31,142 nt of DNA from JANXVV01 sp038230975. GTDB lineage: Bacteria > Planctomycetota > Phycisphaerae > Tepidisphaerales > Tepidisphaeraceae. The notes beneath the pieces were generated by a model, which saw only the letters and a program-made list of their open reading frames with translations, was not told where the DNA came from and searched no databases. The stretch spans positions 1 to 31,142 of the forward strand of contig JBBRMF010000029.1 in assembly GCA_038230975.1 (NCBI GenBank), written 5' to 3'. Below are positions 1 through 7,209 of the stretch, one piece after another (the first letter of the stretch is position 1; the number at the start of each line of letters is the position of its first letter). The translations under genes were made by a program, and so were the position numbers.

Positions 1-210
1 AACGCTGGTAAAGGAACTTGTGACGGTGGGTCGCCTTAAAATCGACCGCCAGAAACCCGATTCCGATCGAGACATGGGTGCAAAGCAGCCACGGTCGTAC
101 GAACAGCATCGCGCGGAGATTCTTTACAACTTGATTGACCATCTGTCGGTTACCCTTCCTCCGACTCGACAAGGAATTGCGGAATGTGTTCGAGCCAGAA
201 AATCGGTAAT
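1..210. other. left edge, no gene recognised
   Basis: This stretch lies downstream of the first Uma2 gene (minus strand, stop at 211). A plus-strand open frame starting near position 20 runs into the Uma2 gene on the other strand and its product resembles nothing I know, so I do not call it. No terminator hairpin was evident. Confidence 0.4.
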
Positions 211-807
211 TCAGTTCCCCCACAATCGACTCAAAGGAATTTCCAAATCGGCAAAAGGTTTGAATCGGACTGTATCCGCACCCTGGCCACGACCGGCTGG
301 CACATATTGGCCATTTTCGAGATTCCACGATTCGATCGTTTTCACTTGCGGGTCAATGATCCAATAATCCATCACTCCGGCTTTTTGATATTGCTTAAAC
401 TTGTCGACACGATCCGTCTTGACGCTGCTTGGGCTCAGCACTTCAATCGCCAAATCGGGCGCGCCGTCCATCGCCTCGTCGCCGATTAAATCCAGATGAT
501 CCTTCGAGCAAAATAGCAGATCCGGCCGGCGGACATTGTCTGTGTCTAAAATCGTATTTAAATCATAAAAAAGCTCGCCCAAACTTTTGGAATCAATGTG
601 ATTTGCCAATACCCAAGTCATTTGAACCACGATGCGCGAATGCACTGGAGTTTGACTTTGACTTATGGCAACTTGCCCATCAACCAGTTCCAGCCTTACA
701 CCGACAGGATCTTCTCCAAGTTGGAGGAATTGATGCGCGGTCATTCTCGTAGTATTCCCCCTGCTCGTGAAATCTTCGTTAACCTGAAACGGCATAGCGA
801 AACCCAT
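211..807 (-). CDS. Uma2 family (DUF820) putative endonuclease
   Basis: About 200 residues, the usual Uma2 length. The family has a restriction-endonuclease-like PD-(D/E)xK fold; its cellular role is poorly known. The fold signatures are visible: RRPDLLF, then APDLAIEVLSPSS (the Asp and the Glu of the presumed active site), then DKFKQYQKAGVMDYWIIDP. The N-terminus is uncertain. An upstream TTG at 816 overlaps the stop of the preceding gene (TTGA), ATG codons lie at 807 and 795, and the core family start (MTAHQFLQLG) would be at 744. None has a convincing Shine-Dalgarno site, so translation is probably coupled to the upstream 114-aa gene. It is the last gene of the SpoVR run and one of two diverged Uma2 genes in the locus (other at 3159-3713). 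Its base composition looks more AT-rich than SpoVR. The family call is firm; its role here is unknown. Confidence 0.88.
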   Translation of the reverse strand: MGFAMPFQVNEDFTSRGNTTRMTAHQFLQLGEDPVGVRLELVDGQVAISQSQTPVHSRIVVQMTWVLANHIDSKSLGELFYDLNTILDTDNVRRPDLLFCSKDHLDLIGDEAMDGAPDLAIEVLSPSSVKTDRVDKFKQYQKAGVMDYWIIDPQVKTIESWNLENGQYVPAGRGQGADTVRFKPFADLEIPLSRLWGN

Positions 808-812
808 GGAAC

Positions 813-1157
813 TCAATATAGGATATCGAAGGCGCCGCGACGGGCAAATTCGATAAATTTACGCAGATGATCCAAACCAGCATCACTCACCTTGATCGGC
901 TCATTCGAAAACATCCGCGAGTCGCTTGGCTCCACCAATATCCGAGTGAATTCTGCCGAAAGATGTTCAGCGCTCATTCCTATCAAATGCTCTTCCAGAA
1001 AATCTGTAAAAACATTCGCCTCCGAAGTGCTAAAGCGGTCTGCATCTTCGATTGAGTGACTCCAACCCTTAGATTCTGCGAACGCCATTAGACAACGCCA
1101 TGAAAAATTACTGAAGTAAAATTCTTCGCCAGCCGCATTGGTTAGGTCAACACCCAT
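813..1157 (-). CDS. conserved-looking hypothetical protein, 114 aa
   Basis: I do not recognise a family. The product begins MGVDLTNAAGEEFYFSNFSW and is acidic, soluble and probably alpha/beta, with no signal peptide or membrane segment. The start is set at the ATG at 1157 because GGAG lies five bases upstream, inside the last codons of SpoVR; a GTG at 1163 is possible but badly placed for that site. The start is two bases beyond the SpoVR stop and the stop abuts the Uma2 gene, so SpoVR, this gene and Uma2 look like one translationally coupled unit. Small acidic proteins of this shape often sit in accessory cassettes, but nothing in the sequence shows a function. Confidence 0.7.
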   Translation of the reverse strand: MGVDLTNAAGEEFYFSNFSWRCLMAFAESKGWSHSIEDADRFSTSEANVFTDFLEEHLIGMSAEHLSAEFTRILVEPSDSRMFSNEPIKVSDAGLDHLRKFIEFARRGAFDILY

Positions 1158-1159
1158 TC

Positions 1160-2692
1160 TCACTCCACCTGATGCGCCGCCTTCGGCAAATCATCATGAA
1201 TCGCCTGCTGTTTCGGCTGCACCCCGTCGTAGCTGAACAGGATCATGTCATCATCGATGCGGGCTTGTAAATGCACCGGACGTTGCCAGATTCGCCAGAT
1301 ATTCTTCAGCGTTTCGATCGCATACTTCACTTCAATATCCAGCCCGTTGTGCTGATGGGCCAGATACAGCTCATGGCGATTGCAGTAATTTCCATCGGCC
1401 ACGTAAATGAACGGCTGGCCCATATTCGTGAGCTGATAGAGCAACGTCTGTTTGATCCGCACCGGATCGCGACTCAAGATGCGAAGTTGGCCGGAATGTG
1501 GATCGCGGCCATACTGATAGAACTTGTGCTTCTCGATAAATTCAGGTGTGAGGAATTCATCGATGAAATTCACGTCGTTGTAGACTCGCCGTACTTCAAA
1601 AATTTTCTCACGGCCAAGCCCCATCCCCTTGTCCCAGTGCTTCTTTTCACCGAGATTGTCGGCTTCCTCATATTCCCGGCCGAATTTCCCTTTATTCCAA
1701 CGCTCCTCAATATCGCGGAACAGTTCAATTCCAATTTTGTACGGATTGAAATTCCCCGGCGGCATATGCATAGTGCCGCTATGGTGATCCGCATAGTCAA
1801 TAATTTCCTTCGCATCCACAAAATGTCGGGTCATCAACGTGCTGTGCCAATAGCTGGCCCAGCCTTCGTTCATGACCTTGGTCATTCCCTGCGGAGCGAA
1901 GTAATAGCTTTCCTCGCGCACGATCGACAGACAATCCATTTGCCAATCTTCGAGCCGGGCGTGCTGGAGCAGATAGAGCAACACATCGCGCGTCGGCTGC
2001 GCGGGCGTGGCATGGCGAAACTTGGCCTTTTGCTCGCGATCCTTCTTGGCCTGAGCTTCCAGTTTTTCCGGCGGATTGATCCAGCGATCGAGATAGTCCT
2101 TGGCTTTGAACTTCGCCGCCGGTTCCTCGCGCTTCGGCTCCTGGTGCGCCGAATCATTGTCGCCACGCTTCAGAAACATGCTGAGCGGGTCGATCAAGTG
2201 TTCCAGCGATAGACAGACATCCAAAAACTTCTCGACCACATCCTGCCCGTGTTTCTCCACATGCTTGCGGACATGCGTGGAGTGGTTGGCCATCTCGTCC
2301 ATCATCTTGCGATTGGTTTGGCTGAACCACAGATTGTTTTTAAAGAAATCGCTGTGTCCGTATACATGGGCAATGACGAGTTTCTGATCGACGAGCGGAT
2401 TGGATTCCTGCAAGTAGGCGTAGCAGGGATCATTGTTGATGACCATCTCATAGATGCGGCCAAGCCCGTAGAAGTGCTGCTTGCGCAGCCGCTCATACTC
2501 CATCCCCCACCGCCAGTGCGGGTAGCGCTGCGGGAATCCGCCATACGAGGCAAGCTGATTCATCTGCTCGTAATCGCACATTTCGAAGATGACATTGAAG
2601 AAATCCAGCCCATAGGTGCGGGCCTGCTCGCGGATCTGCTTCTTGGCCGCGAGCAGTTCTTCGGGGAAGGCGGCTAGAGTGTGGGTGGCCAT
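1160..2692 (-). CDS. spoVR: SpoVR family protein
   Basis: 510 residues, full length for the family. SpoVR proteins act in Bacillus spore cortex formation, but homologues (YcgB in E. coli) occur widely in non-sporulating bacteria together with the PrkA kinase and DUF444 protein, where the trio is linked to stationary-phase and nutrient-stress responses. Family signatures seen include the N-terminal stretch QRYPHWRWGMEYERL followed by YGLGRIYEMVINNDPCYAYL, the VDQKLVIAHVYGHSDFFKNN block, and MNEGWASYWHSTLMTRH around residue 280, with many conserved His, Glu and Asp that suggest a metal-dependent enzyme fold; no activity is proven. AAGGA lies a few bases upstream of the ATG. DUF444 and PrkA are encoded upstream on the same strand, separated by GIY-YIG, Uma2 and an opposing HigA gene. 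No truncation is seen. Confidence 0.95.
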   Translation of the reverse strand: MATHTLAAFPEELLAAKKQIREQARTYGLDFFNVIFEMCDYEQMNQLASYGGFPQRYPHWRWGMEYERLRKQHFYGLGRIYEMVINNDPCYAYLQESNPLVDQKLVIAHVYGHSDFFKNNLWFSQTNRKMMDEMANHSTHVRKHVEKHGQDVVEKFLDVCLSLEHLIDPLSMFLKRGDNDSAHQEPKREEPAAKFKAKDYLDRWINPPEKLEAQAKKDREQKAKFRHATPAQPTRDVLLYLLQHARLEDWQMDCLSIVREESYYFAPQGMTKVMNEGWASYWHSTLMTRHFVDAKEIIDYADHHSGTMHMPPGNFNPYKIGIELFRDIEERWNKGKFGREYEEADNLGEKKHWDKGMGLGREKIFEVRRVYNDVNFIDEFLTPEFIEKHKFYQYGRDPHSGQLRILSRDPVRIKQTLLYQLTNMGQPFIYVADGNYCNRHELYLAHQHNGLDIEVKYAIETLKNIWRIWQRPVHLQARIDDDMILFSYDGVQPKQQAIHDDLPKAAHQVE

Positions 2693-2760
2693 GAAAATCC
2701 TTTACCGATTGTAGTCTCCATAGGCTCCCAAAAGCCAACGGAGGTGGGGGGATGTTCTGT

Positions 2761-2820
2761 TTGAACTATCTCGAAAAAGTTGAAATTGTCGACTACCATC
2801 GAAAGACTCTCCGGAAGAGG
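2761..2820 (+). pseudogene. probable 3' relic of a higB toxin gene
   Basis: Immediately upstream of the HigA gene one reading frame gives LEKVEIVDYHRK (2767-2802). The end VEIVDYH is, from what I know of the family, the typical C-terminus of RelE/HigB-type toxins that precede this kind of HigA. No start or body of a higB gene can be found in the 85 bases back to SpoVR, in any frame, and the frame runs on without a stop at the usual place. I infer that higB was deleted and only its last codons survive. The match is only seven or eight residues, so chance cannot be excluded. Confidence 0.35.
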
Positions 2821-2827
2821 AGGAACC

Positions 2828-3136
2828 ATGGCGAACAAACTTCTCGAACCCATTCCGCCCGGCGAGACGCTGCTTGAGGAGTTTCTCAAGCCGCTCAATC
2901 TGAGCCAGAACGCGCTCGCTCGAGCCATCGATGTTCCACCCGGGCGCATTAACGATATTGTCCGGGGCCATCGGTCCATTACATCTGACACTGCAGCGCG
3001 TTTCGCTGTGTTCTTCAAGACAACCCCGGGTCTCTGGCTGAATCTTCAGGCACGTTACGACGCAAAGATCGCGGCTCGGGACATCATTCCCACGATTGCG
3101 AAGCACATTCGTCCGCTCGTGGTCCCAGCGGCGTGA
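2828..3136 (+). CDS. higA: HigA family antitoxin, XRE-type HTH protein
   Basis: 102 residues, the usual length. HigA proteins bind and neutralise a HigB mRNA interferase and repress their own operon. The product opens with LEPIPPGETLLEEFLKPL, the standard HigA start, and contains a helix-turn-helix at roughly residues 30-60 (LSQNALARAIDVPPGRINDI, then VRGHRSITSDTAARF), followed by TTPGLWLNLQARYD. The start at 2828 is chosen because AGAGGAGG lies just upstream; an upstream ATG at 2780 would include the presumed higB relic. It is the only plus-strand gene between SpoVR and PrkA and faces the Uma2 gene tail to tail. No toxin gene is present, so it is an orphan that may survive as a DNA-binding repressor. 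Confidence 0.9.
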   Translation: MANKLLEPIPPGETLLEEFLKPLNLSQNALARAIDVPPGRINDIVRGHRSITSDTAARFAVFFKTTPGLWLNLQARYDAKIAARDIIPTIAKHIRPLVVPAA

Positions 3137-3158
3137 AATTGATCCCAAACGCAGCACG

Positions 3159-3713
3159 TCAAAGCAAAGTAAACACCTTTGACAAAGGCAGCTCAAAGCC
3201 CGCCAACAGTGATACCTCGCGTAGAGTATCGTCGATTCCCAGGCGTTGCGGCGGCTGCCCAACCCGGTGGATGATGACTGTCATCGTACGCGGATCGGCC
3301 TCCCAAACGACTTGCGTTCCGTGTGCAAGCCACATCGCAATTTTCTCGGCCACTTCGCGCATTCGGTCGTCAGGGGAAAGCACTTCCACGGCAAGATCCG
3401 GTACGCCATCGAAGTACCCTTTCGTCAGCCCACCCGCGAGGCGATCCTTCCGAACGTAGCTTGCATCCGGAGCTCGAACGAGATCGGGGCTGCTGGCGAT
3501 CTTAAATCCGGTTTCTGCCGCAAAGACGACTCCAATCCCGTGCTGGGTCACGAAGGCGTTGAGAAACGCACCCAATCTCATTGCGACGACGCCATGTTCC
3601 GCTCCGGTGAGACTCATCACGATTAACTCCCCGTAAATCAAATCGCAACGGCCGATGTCGCCCATTTTGAGCAAGTCATCGGCGGTGATGGGTTTGGTGG
3701 CAGTGGAGGACAT
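3159..3713 (-). CDS. Uma2 family (DUF820) putative endonuclease
   Basis: 184 residues, full family length. The presumed PD-(D/E)xK core is visible as RAPDASYV, then GVPDLAVEVLSPDDRMREVAEKIAMWLAHGTQVVWEADP, near residues 78-150. The opening TADDLLKMGDIGRCDLIYGEL is the usual Uma2 N-terminus, which supports the ATG at 3713. No clear Shine-Dalgarno site precedes it. It follows the GIY-YIG gene by about 90 bases on the same strand and ends tail to tail with higA, 22 bases apart. It is only distantly similar to the Uma2 protein at 211-807, so the two are not a recent local duplication. Function of the family is not established. Confidence 0.92.
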   Translation of the reverse strand: MSSTATKPITADDLLKMGDIGRCDLIYGELIVMSLTGAEHGVVAMRLGAFLNAFVTQHGIGVVFAAETGFKIASSPDLVRAPDASYVRKDRLAGGLTKGYFDGVPDLAVEVLSPDDRMREVAEKIAMWLAHGTQVVWEADPRTMTVIIHRVGQPPQRLGIDDTLREVSLLAGFELPLSKVFTLL

Positions 3714-3803
3714 TTTGGACTCGATAAAAAATGATTGGCGATGCAGTCCCTACAAAACTTAGTCCAGGGTTAATTCGCGGTGCGAAACAGCACATTGGAT
3801 AGG

Positions 3804-4232
3804 TTACAACTTCGTAAGAGGCGGCTGATATTCCTGTTTCATTCGATCTTCTAAACTACAAGCATCAAATTCACTATCGCACACAATCCAGGTGACCTGA
3901 CAGTTGCTTATCCAAATGCCAATCGCGTCGGCTTCTTTGCGAGAAATTTCCCGACGTTTTGCCTTGATATCAGCAGAGGTGGCAATACCCAAGTGTTCAG
4001 CGACGTTACGCCTGAATGCCGAACCGGTCAGACAAACGCCTTTACCCAAATGATTACCCCCAACACGCCGTCGAAGCGATGAAGCTTTCCCAACGTAAAT
4101 GGGTAGGCCTTCACGAAACCACGCGTACACTCCAGGCTCTTTTGGAATTTCAGCCTGTCTTAAATCAGATGCAGACCTGCGATTTTCGCGGCTCATGTTA
4201 TCCCAAAGCAATCCTCCGACTCCCAAATTCAT
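3804..4232 (-). CDS. GIY-YIG domain protein
   Basis: 142 residues. The block PGVYAWFREGLPIYVGKASSLRRRV matches the start of a GIY-YIG nuclease domain: G-V-Y in place of GIY, P-I-Y-V-G for YVG, then the conserved Arg. A Glu late in the protein (CSLEDRMKQEYQPPLTKL) is in the usual place for the metal-binding Glu, followed by a PPLTKL-like Asn-free end. Such stand-alone domains occur in repair, mobile-element and unknown proteins. The ATG used here touches the stop of DUF444 and is preceded by AAGGGG inside the DUF444 tail, so the two are coupled; an alternative ATG lies 12 codons on (MSRENRRSASD). It looks more AT-rich than its neighbours and separates DUF444 from SpoVR, so I read it as an accessory insertion. 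Confidence 0.75.
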   Translation of the reverse strand: MNLGVGGLLWDNMSRENRRSASDLRQAEIPKEPGVYAWFREGLPIYVGKASSLRRRVGGNHLGKGVCLTGSAFRRNVAEHLGIATSADIKAKRREISRKEADAIGIWISNCQVTWIVCDSEFDACSLEDRMKQEYQPPLTKL

Positions 4233-5333
4233 TTAGTGCCCCTTCCCAAAAAACGTCTTGATCGAATCGTAAATATCATCCTTCGAATTCACCCGACTCG
4301 TCAGAACCTTCGGCTCTTTTTTCACATGCTCGTGCAGCACGTTGATGAAGTTGCCGGAACCGTAGGCCGACGCGACCTGGCAGTAGCCGAACATATTGCA
4401 GACCGGCAACAGTTGTTCCTTCAGGAGCTTGATGCAGTCGCGGCTGTCGGCTTCGCTGCTGTTGTCGCCGTCGCTGAAATGGAAGAGATAGATGTTCCAT
4501 TCATCTGGAGAATAGTGTTGATCGAGCAGGGTTTTGCAGGCCTTGTAGGCGCTGCTGATCTTGGTGCCGCCATCTTCTCGAAGATGATAGAAGGTGTGTT
4601 TGTCGACCTCACGCGCGGCGACATCATGGACGATGTAACGGCTTTCAATCCCCTCGTAATTCTTGCGCAGCCAGGTGTCGATCCAAAAACTTTCGAGGCG
4701 AACCAGCTCTTTTTGTTCTTCACCCATCGAGCCGCTGACGTCCATCATGAAGATGATGACGGCGTTGCTCTGCGGACACTTCACTTCCTTCCAACTGCGA
4801 TAGCGGATGTCTTTTTTCTGCGGGATGATGACCGGATTGTTCGGGTCATAGTCACCGATCATGATCTGCCGTTTGAGGGCTTGCTTGAAGGATCGTTTGA
4901 AATGGCGAAGGCTGTCCGGCCCAACGGTGCGGATGCCGCTGTATTTATCGCGGACAGTCGTGATGCGGTGCTTGCCCTTGGGTTCGATGCGCGGAAGCTT
5001 AAGTTCTTCGGCGAGGATTTCAGCCAACTCATCAAGGGTCAGATCGACCTCCATCATGTGATGGCCCTGCTCGGTGCCACCCTGGCTTTTGCCTTTGCCG
5101 TTCCCTTTGCCGACGACCTCCCCTTCCTTACCGTCACCGGTTCCGATGCCGCCGGAATTGTCTCCGTAGCGGAAGTGCGGCAACTCAATCCCGCGCACCG
5201 GAATACTGATGAGGTGCTTCCCTTCCTTACCGATCAGTTCGCCCTTCGTGAGGAACTTGCGCAGGTCATCGCGGATTCGTCCTTTGACGATCTGGCGAAA
5301 GCGTTGGTGATCTTTTTCGATTTTGAGGACCAT
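4233..5333 (-). CDS. DUF444 family protein (YeaH/YhbH type)
   Basis: 366 residues, close to the normal length. DUF444 proteins have a von Willebrand factor A-like C-terminal half and are encoded with PrkA kinase; YeaH acts in the same stress-linked pathway as YeaG in E. coli. The N-terminus IEKDHQRFRQIVKGRIRDDL is typical. A glycine-rich linker runs from about residue 59 to 88 and the MIDAS-like DVSGSM at 198-203 marks the VWA domain, which continues with FHFSDGDNSSEADS. No Shine-Dalgarno site is visible; the ATG comes four bases after the stop of the 266-aa gene, so reinitiation is likely. The first 52 bases are repeated at 6268-6319, which marks the original junction with the upstream membrane gene (see findings). 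Confidence 0.95.
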   Translation of the reverse strand: MVLKIEKDHQRFRQIVKGRIRDDLRKFLTKGELIGKEGKHLISIPVRGIELPHFRYGDNSGGIGTGDGKEGEVVGKGNGKGKSQGGTEQGHHMMEVDLTLDELAEILAEELKLPRIEPKGKHRITTVRDKYSGIRTVGPDSLRHFKRSFKQALKRQIMIGDYDPNNPVIIPQKKDIRYRSWKEVKCPQSNAVIIFMMDVSGSMGEEQKELVRLESFWIDTWLRKNYEGIESRYIVHDVAAREVDKHTFYHLREDGGTKISSAYKACKTLLDQHYSPDEWNIYLFHFSDGDNSSEADSRDCIKLLKEQLLPVCNMFGYCQVASAYGSGNFINVLHEHVKKEPKVLTSRVNSKDDIYDSIKTFFGKGH

Positions 5334-5336
5334 CGG

Positions 5337-6137
5337 TCAGCCATCCAAATCACTAGGGACTACATGGATTGAATCAATCAGAGAATTGTAGGTCTCAATA
5401 TCCAAACCGTCGTCAGTCAGGCTATTGAGCAAAACTTGTGCGTGTCCACCGGGAACTGATAAAAAATATCTTGCGGCGAAGACCTTTTTTGAGGATTCGA
5501 CGATTTCCAGATAACGCACCCCGCTCACGCGTTGCAACCTGAATGCGTCATCACAAGCGTGAGAATGGCCTTCCCGCAATAGCGACTCTTTAACACATTC
5601 CGCAGAACTCATTGACCCTCGCGAGACCATGTCATTTTTCAGAGAGTCGAAATCTGCTTCCGAGACCGGAAACGCTAAAATCGAAACGACATTGTCTCTC
5701 AAAGAGATGCCGTCTCCGATATCTTGAAAGTCAAGATTTGGTGGGATGTCGACCAACAACTTAGCGTTCAGATCAGGAATGACGACGGGATTGGTTGGAG
5801 GCACCTGACTAAAAGCCGGGCCAAAAGAAAGGCCAATAAGAAACCAAACCGGTCCGAGCCAGACCGAACTTTGATCGCCGGCATTTGCGGCCCAATCCTG
5901 CAAGGCCTGATTGTGTGCAATTGCCAAATCAGATGCGTCCGAATTGTCAAGACCAGCCGCCCGCTGCTTCCAAGCCGCTTCAAAGACAGACCAATCGCAC
6001 TCACCACAGCCCAATAAATCCTGGTCTTGCTGTGCGATCGAAAGTATGGGCACCCGAAGATATTGAATCTCAACTGGAAGTGTGTTCAACGCTTCCGTTA
6101 ATTTTTTAGTTCGGGATAGAGAAAGTTTTCGGCCCAT
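5337..6137 (-). CDS. unknown protein, about 266 aa, inserted in the prkA locus
   Basis: I recognise no family. From the ATG at 6137 the product is about 266 residues; a TTG at 6164 would add nine. There is no signal peptide; a hydrophobic patch (VWLGPVWFLIGLSFGPAF) lies near residue 100-120. The second half (PNLDFQDIGDGISLRDNVVS and on, ending YNSLIDSIHVVP) looks like a beta-rich domain. Cysteines occur in GCGECDW and near the middle. It ends three bases before DUF444, so it feeds translation of that gene. It lies exactly between two copies of the DUF444 start, and its base composition looks more AT-rich than PrkA or SpoVR, so I infer that it was gained by insertion. The other reading frames in this interval give shorter and less plausible products. 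Confidence 0.65.
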   Translation of the reverse strand: MGRKLSLSRTKKLTEALNTLPVEIQYLRVPILSIAQQDQDLLGCGECDWSVFEAAWKQRAAGLDNSDASDLAIAHNQALQDWAANAGDQSSVWLGPVWFLIGLSFGPAFSQVPPTNPVVIPDLNAKLLVDIPPNLDFQDIGDGISLRDNVVSILAFPVSEADFDSLKNDMVSRGSMSSAECVKESLLREGHSHACDDAFRLQRVSGVRYLEIVESSKKVFAARYFLSVPGGHAQVLLNSLTDDGLDIETYNSLIDSIHVVPSDLDG

Positions 6138-6242
6138 CTGGTTCTTTTTTGAATCACAACCCAAGATTATTCACGAAGCCGCGAAATCAATGATCCGTGT
6201 CTATTTTGATGAACGGAATGCTACTGCTTCGGCTACGATTGC

Positions 6243-6258
6243 GTCCGCGCAAGCGGAC
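6243..6258. repeat. small REP-like hairpin with GCAA loop
   Basis: Six-base perfect arms GTCCGC and GCGGAC enclose GCAA, and the flanks GTAGGGTCCGC...GCGGAC are of a kind I know as common intergenic palindromes in planctomycetes. It sits directly next to the truncated DUF444 leader at 6260-6319. Confidence 0.5.
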
Positions 6259-6259
6259 C

Positions 6260-6319
6260 CTACGAAACTTTGACGATCTGGCGAAAGCGTTGATGATCTT
6301 TTTCGATTTTAAGAATCAT
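6260..6319 (-). pseudogene. truncated duplicate of the DUF444 gene start (19 codons)
   Basis: Read on the minus strand this gives MILKIEKDHQRFRQIVKVS and a TAG stop. The first 17 codons match the start of the DUF444 gene at 5282-5333, with 48 of 52 bases identical; the four differences cause one change, Val2 to Ile. After Lys17 similarity ends and the sequence runs into a REP-like hairpin. Its ATG overlaps the stop of the 208-aa membrane gene (ATGA), the kind of junction expected of an intact operon, so this is probably the original position of the DUF444 start. Confidence 0.85.
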
Positions 6320-6942
6320 TTTTGAATGACCTCAAAACCGTGTTGCTGATCATTACTAGTTGAACGCCCTCGGAAAGACCAACCCGCCAGCCAAGTGGCC
6401 AACAGCATGAGAAACATCGCCGCGAACCACAAGCTCAGTCCCTCCTTATACTCCGGTCCCGCCCACGCCATACCGGAGGCAAGCTCCGAGAGCACGCGGC
6501 CCGCAACGGCGAGAATACATGCCAAAGTGAGCAATACTCTTCCCAGCCAGATCGCAACCTGGGCGGTCGGAAGGGTAGAAACTTCGGCAAGCCACACGCT
6601 GATGGCACCGAGCAAGTAAATCGGCCAGAATACGAGACCTTCTGTCCACTGCGAACCGGTGATGTAATCCCAAACGGTCGCGGAAGGATGCTCCGTCCTG
6701 CCAGGGCCCATGGCGTCCGACCAAACATAAACAACTGCGTCGAGTGAACGGATGAAATACCAAAAAGACGCGAGGCTGGCGGCTATTGCAATGAATCCCA
6801 AGGCCGTTGGCCGCCGCAGCGGCAGCGCCGGTGGTTTTAGTCTATCCGCCCTGTGGCCAAACGGCTCCGCCGGCAGTTCCTCTACGACGGTAGCCAAGTC
6901 AGCAACATTCAATGAGGTGGGTGATTCATCTAGTTGAGCCAT
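6316..6942 (-). CDS. multi-pass membrane protein, unknown
   Basis: 208 residues, no family recognised. A soluble N-terminal 45 residues (acidic, then RADRLKPPALPLRRP) precede four predicted membrane segments at about 47-63, 102-118, 130-147 and 170-189, with a polar tail. The loop between the first two (VWSDAMGPGRTEHPSATVWDYITGSQWTEG) is likely outside the cytoplasm. It lies between PrkA plus a 74-aa membrane protein and the DUF444 leader, on the same strand. Its stop overlaps the ATG of the truncated DUF444 leader, so before the insertion it was probably coupled to DUF444. Placement suggests a membrane partner of the PrkA/DUF444 pathway, which is an inference from position only. Confidence 0.75.
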   Translation of the reverse strand: MAQLDESPTSLNVADLATVVEELPAEPFGHRADRLKPPALPLRRPTALGFIAIAASLASFWYFIRSLDAVVYVWSDAMGPGRTEHPSATVWDYITGSQWTEGLVFWPIYLLGAISVWLAEVSTLPTAQVAIWLGRVLLTLACILAVAGRVLSELASGMAWAGPEYKEGLSLWFAAMFLMLLATWLAGWSFRGRSTSNDQQHGFEVIQK

Positions 6943-6974
6943 AGAAACTCACAAGGACAATTACGGCTTGCCAT

Positions 6975-7199
6975 TCACGCCGCCCGTCTCGTCATCAACC
7001 ACAATCCAATTAAAAGCACGATCACCGAGCCCCCAATACCAACCGTCGTGCCGATGCGAGCTTCATTCACGCGGTCAATCAGCTCCAAAGCGATATTCGT
7101 TCGCAGGCCATATCTTGGATCGGTCATACAAAAGAACAACGCCCCGAGCAATCCTGCCAAGGCGAGGGCTAAACCGGAACGGCGAACGTTTTTGTCCAT
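6975..7199 (-). CDS. small two-helix membrane protein, unknown
   Basis: 74 residues from the ATG at 7199 (MDKNVRRSGLALALAG). Two membrane segments at about 8-24 and 49-68 flank a polar loop, TDPRYGLRTNIALELIDRVN. A longer open frame reaching back to 7328 would translate the palindrome at 7210-7276 and the tail of PrkA, so I reject it. No Shine-Dalgarno site is visible. It follows PrkA by 82 bases and precedes the four-helix protein by 32, all on one strand. No family recognised; a role with its neighbours is possible only by position. Confidence 0.6.
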   Translation of the reverse strand: MDKNVRRSGLALALAGLLGALFFCMTDPRYGLRTNIALELIDRVNEARIGTTVGIGGSVIVLLIGLWLMTRRAA

Positions 7200-7209
7200 T
7201 TTTAAGAAT

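Noticed and set aside
20..367. Plus-strand frame of 115 codons at the left edge
   Set aside because: It overlaps the Uma2 gene on the other strand and its product resembles no known protein.
1271..2212. Plus-strand open frame of 313 codons opposite SpoVR
   Set aside because: It is the complement of a well-conserved SpoVR gene, with no homology signals and no ribosome binding site.
211..4232. A defence island made of Uma2, GIY-YIG and HigA genes
   Set aside because: No known effector, methyltransferase, helicase or toxin is present, and the genes are woven into a stress-kinase operon; the evidence is too thin for a defence claim.
4236..5372. A long plus-strand open frame (378 codons) opposite DUF444
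   Set aside because: DUF444 on the minus strand has a clear VWA motif and family match; the opposite frame has the Val/Ala/Phe-rich look of an antisense shadow and no recognisable domain.
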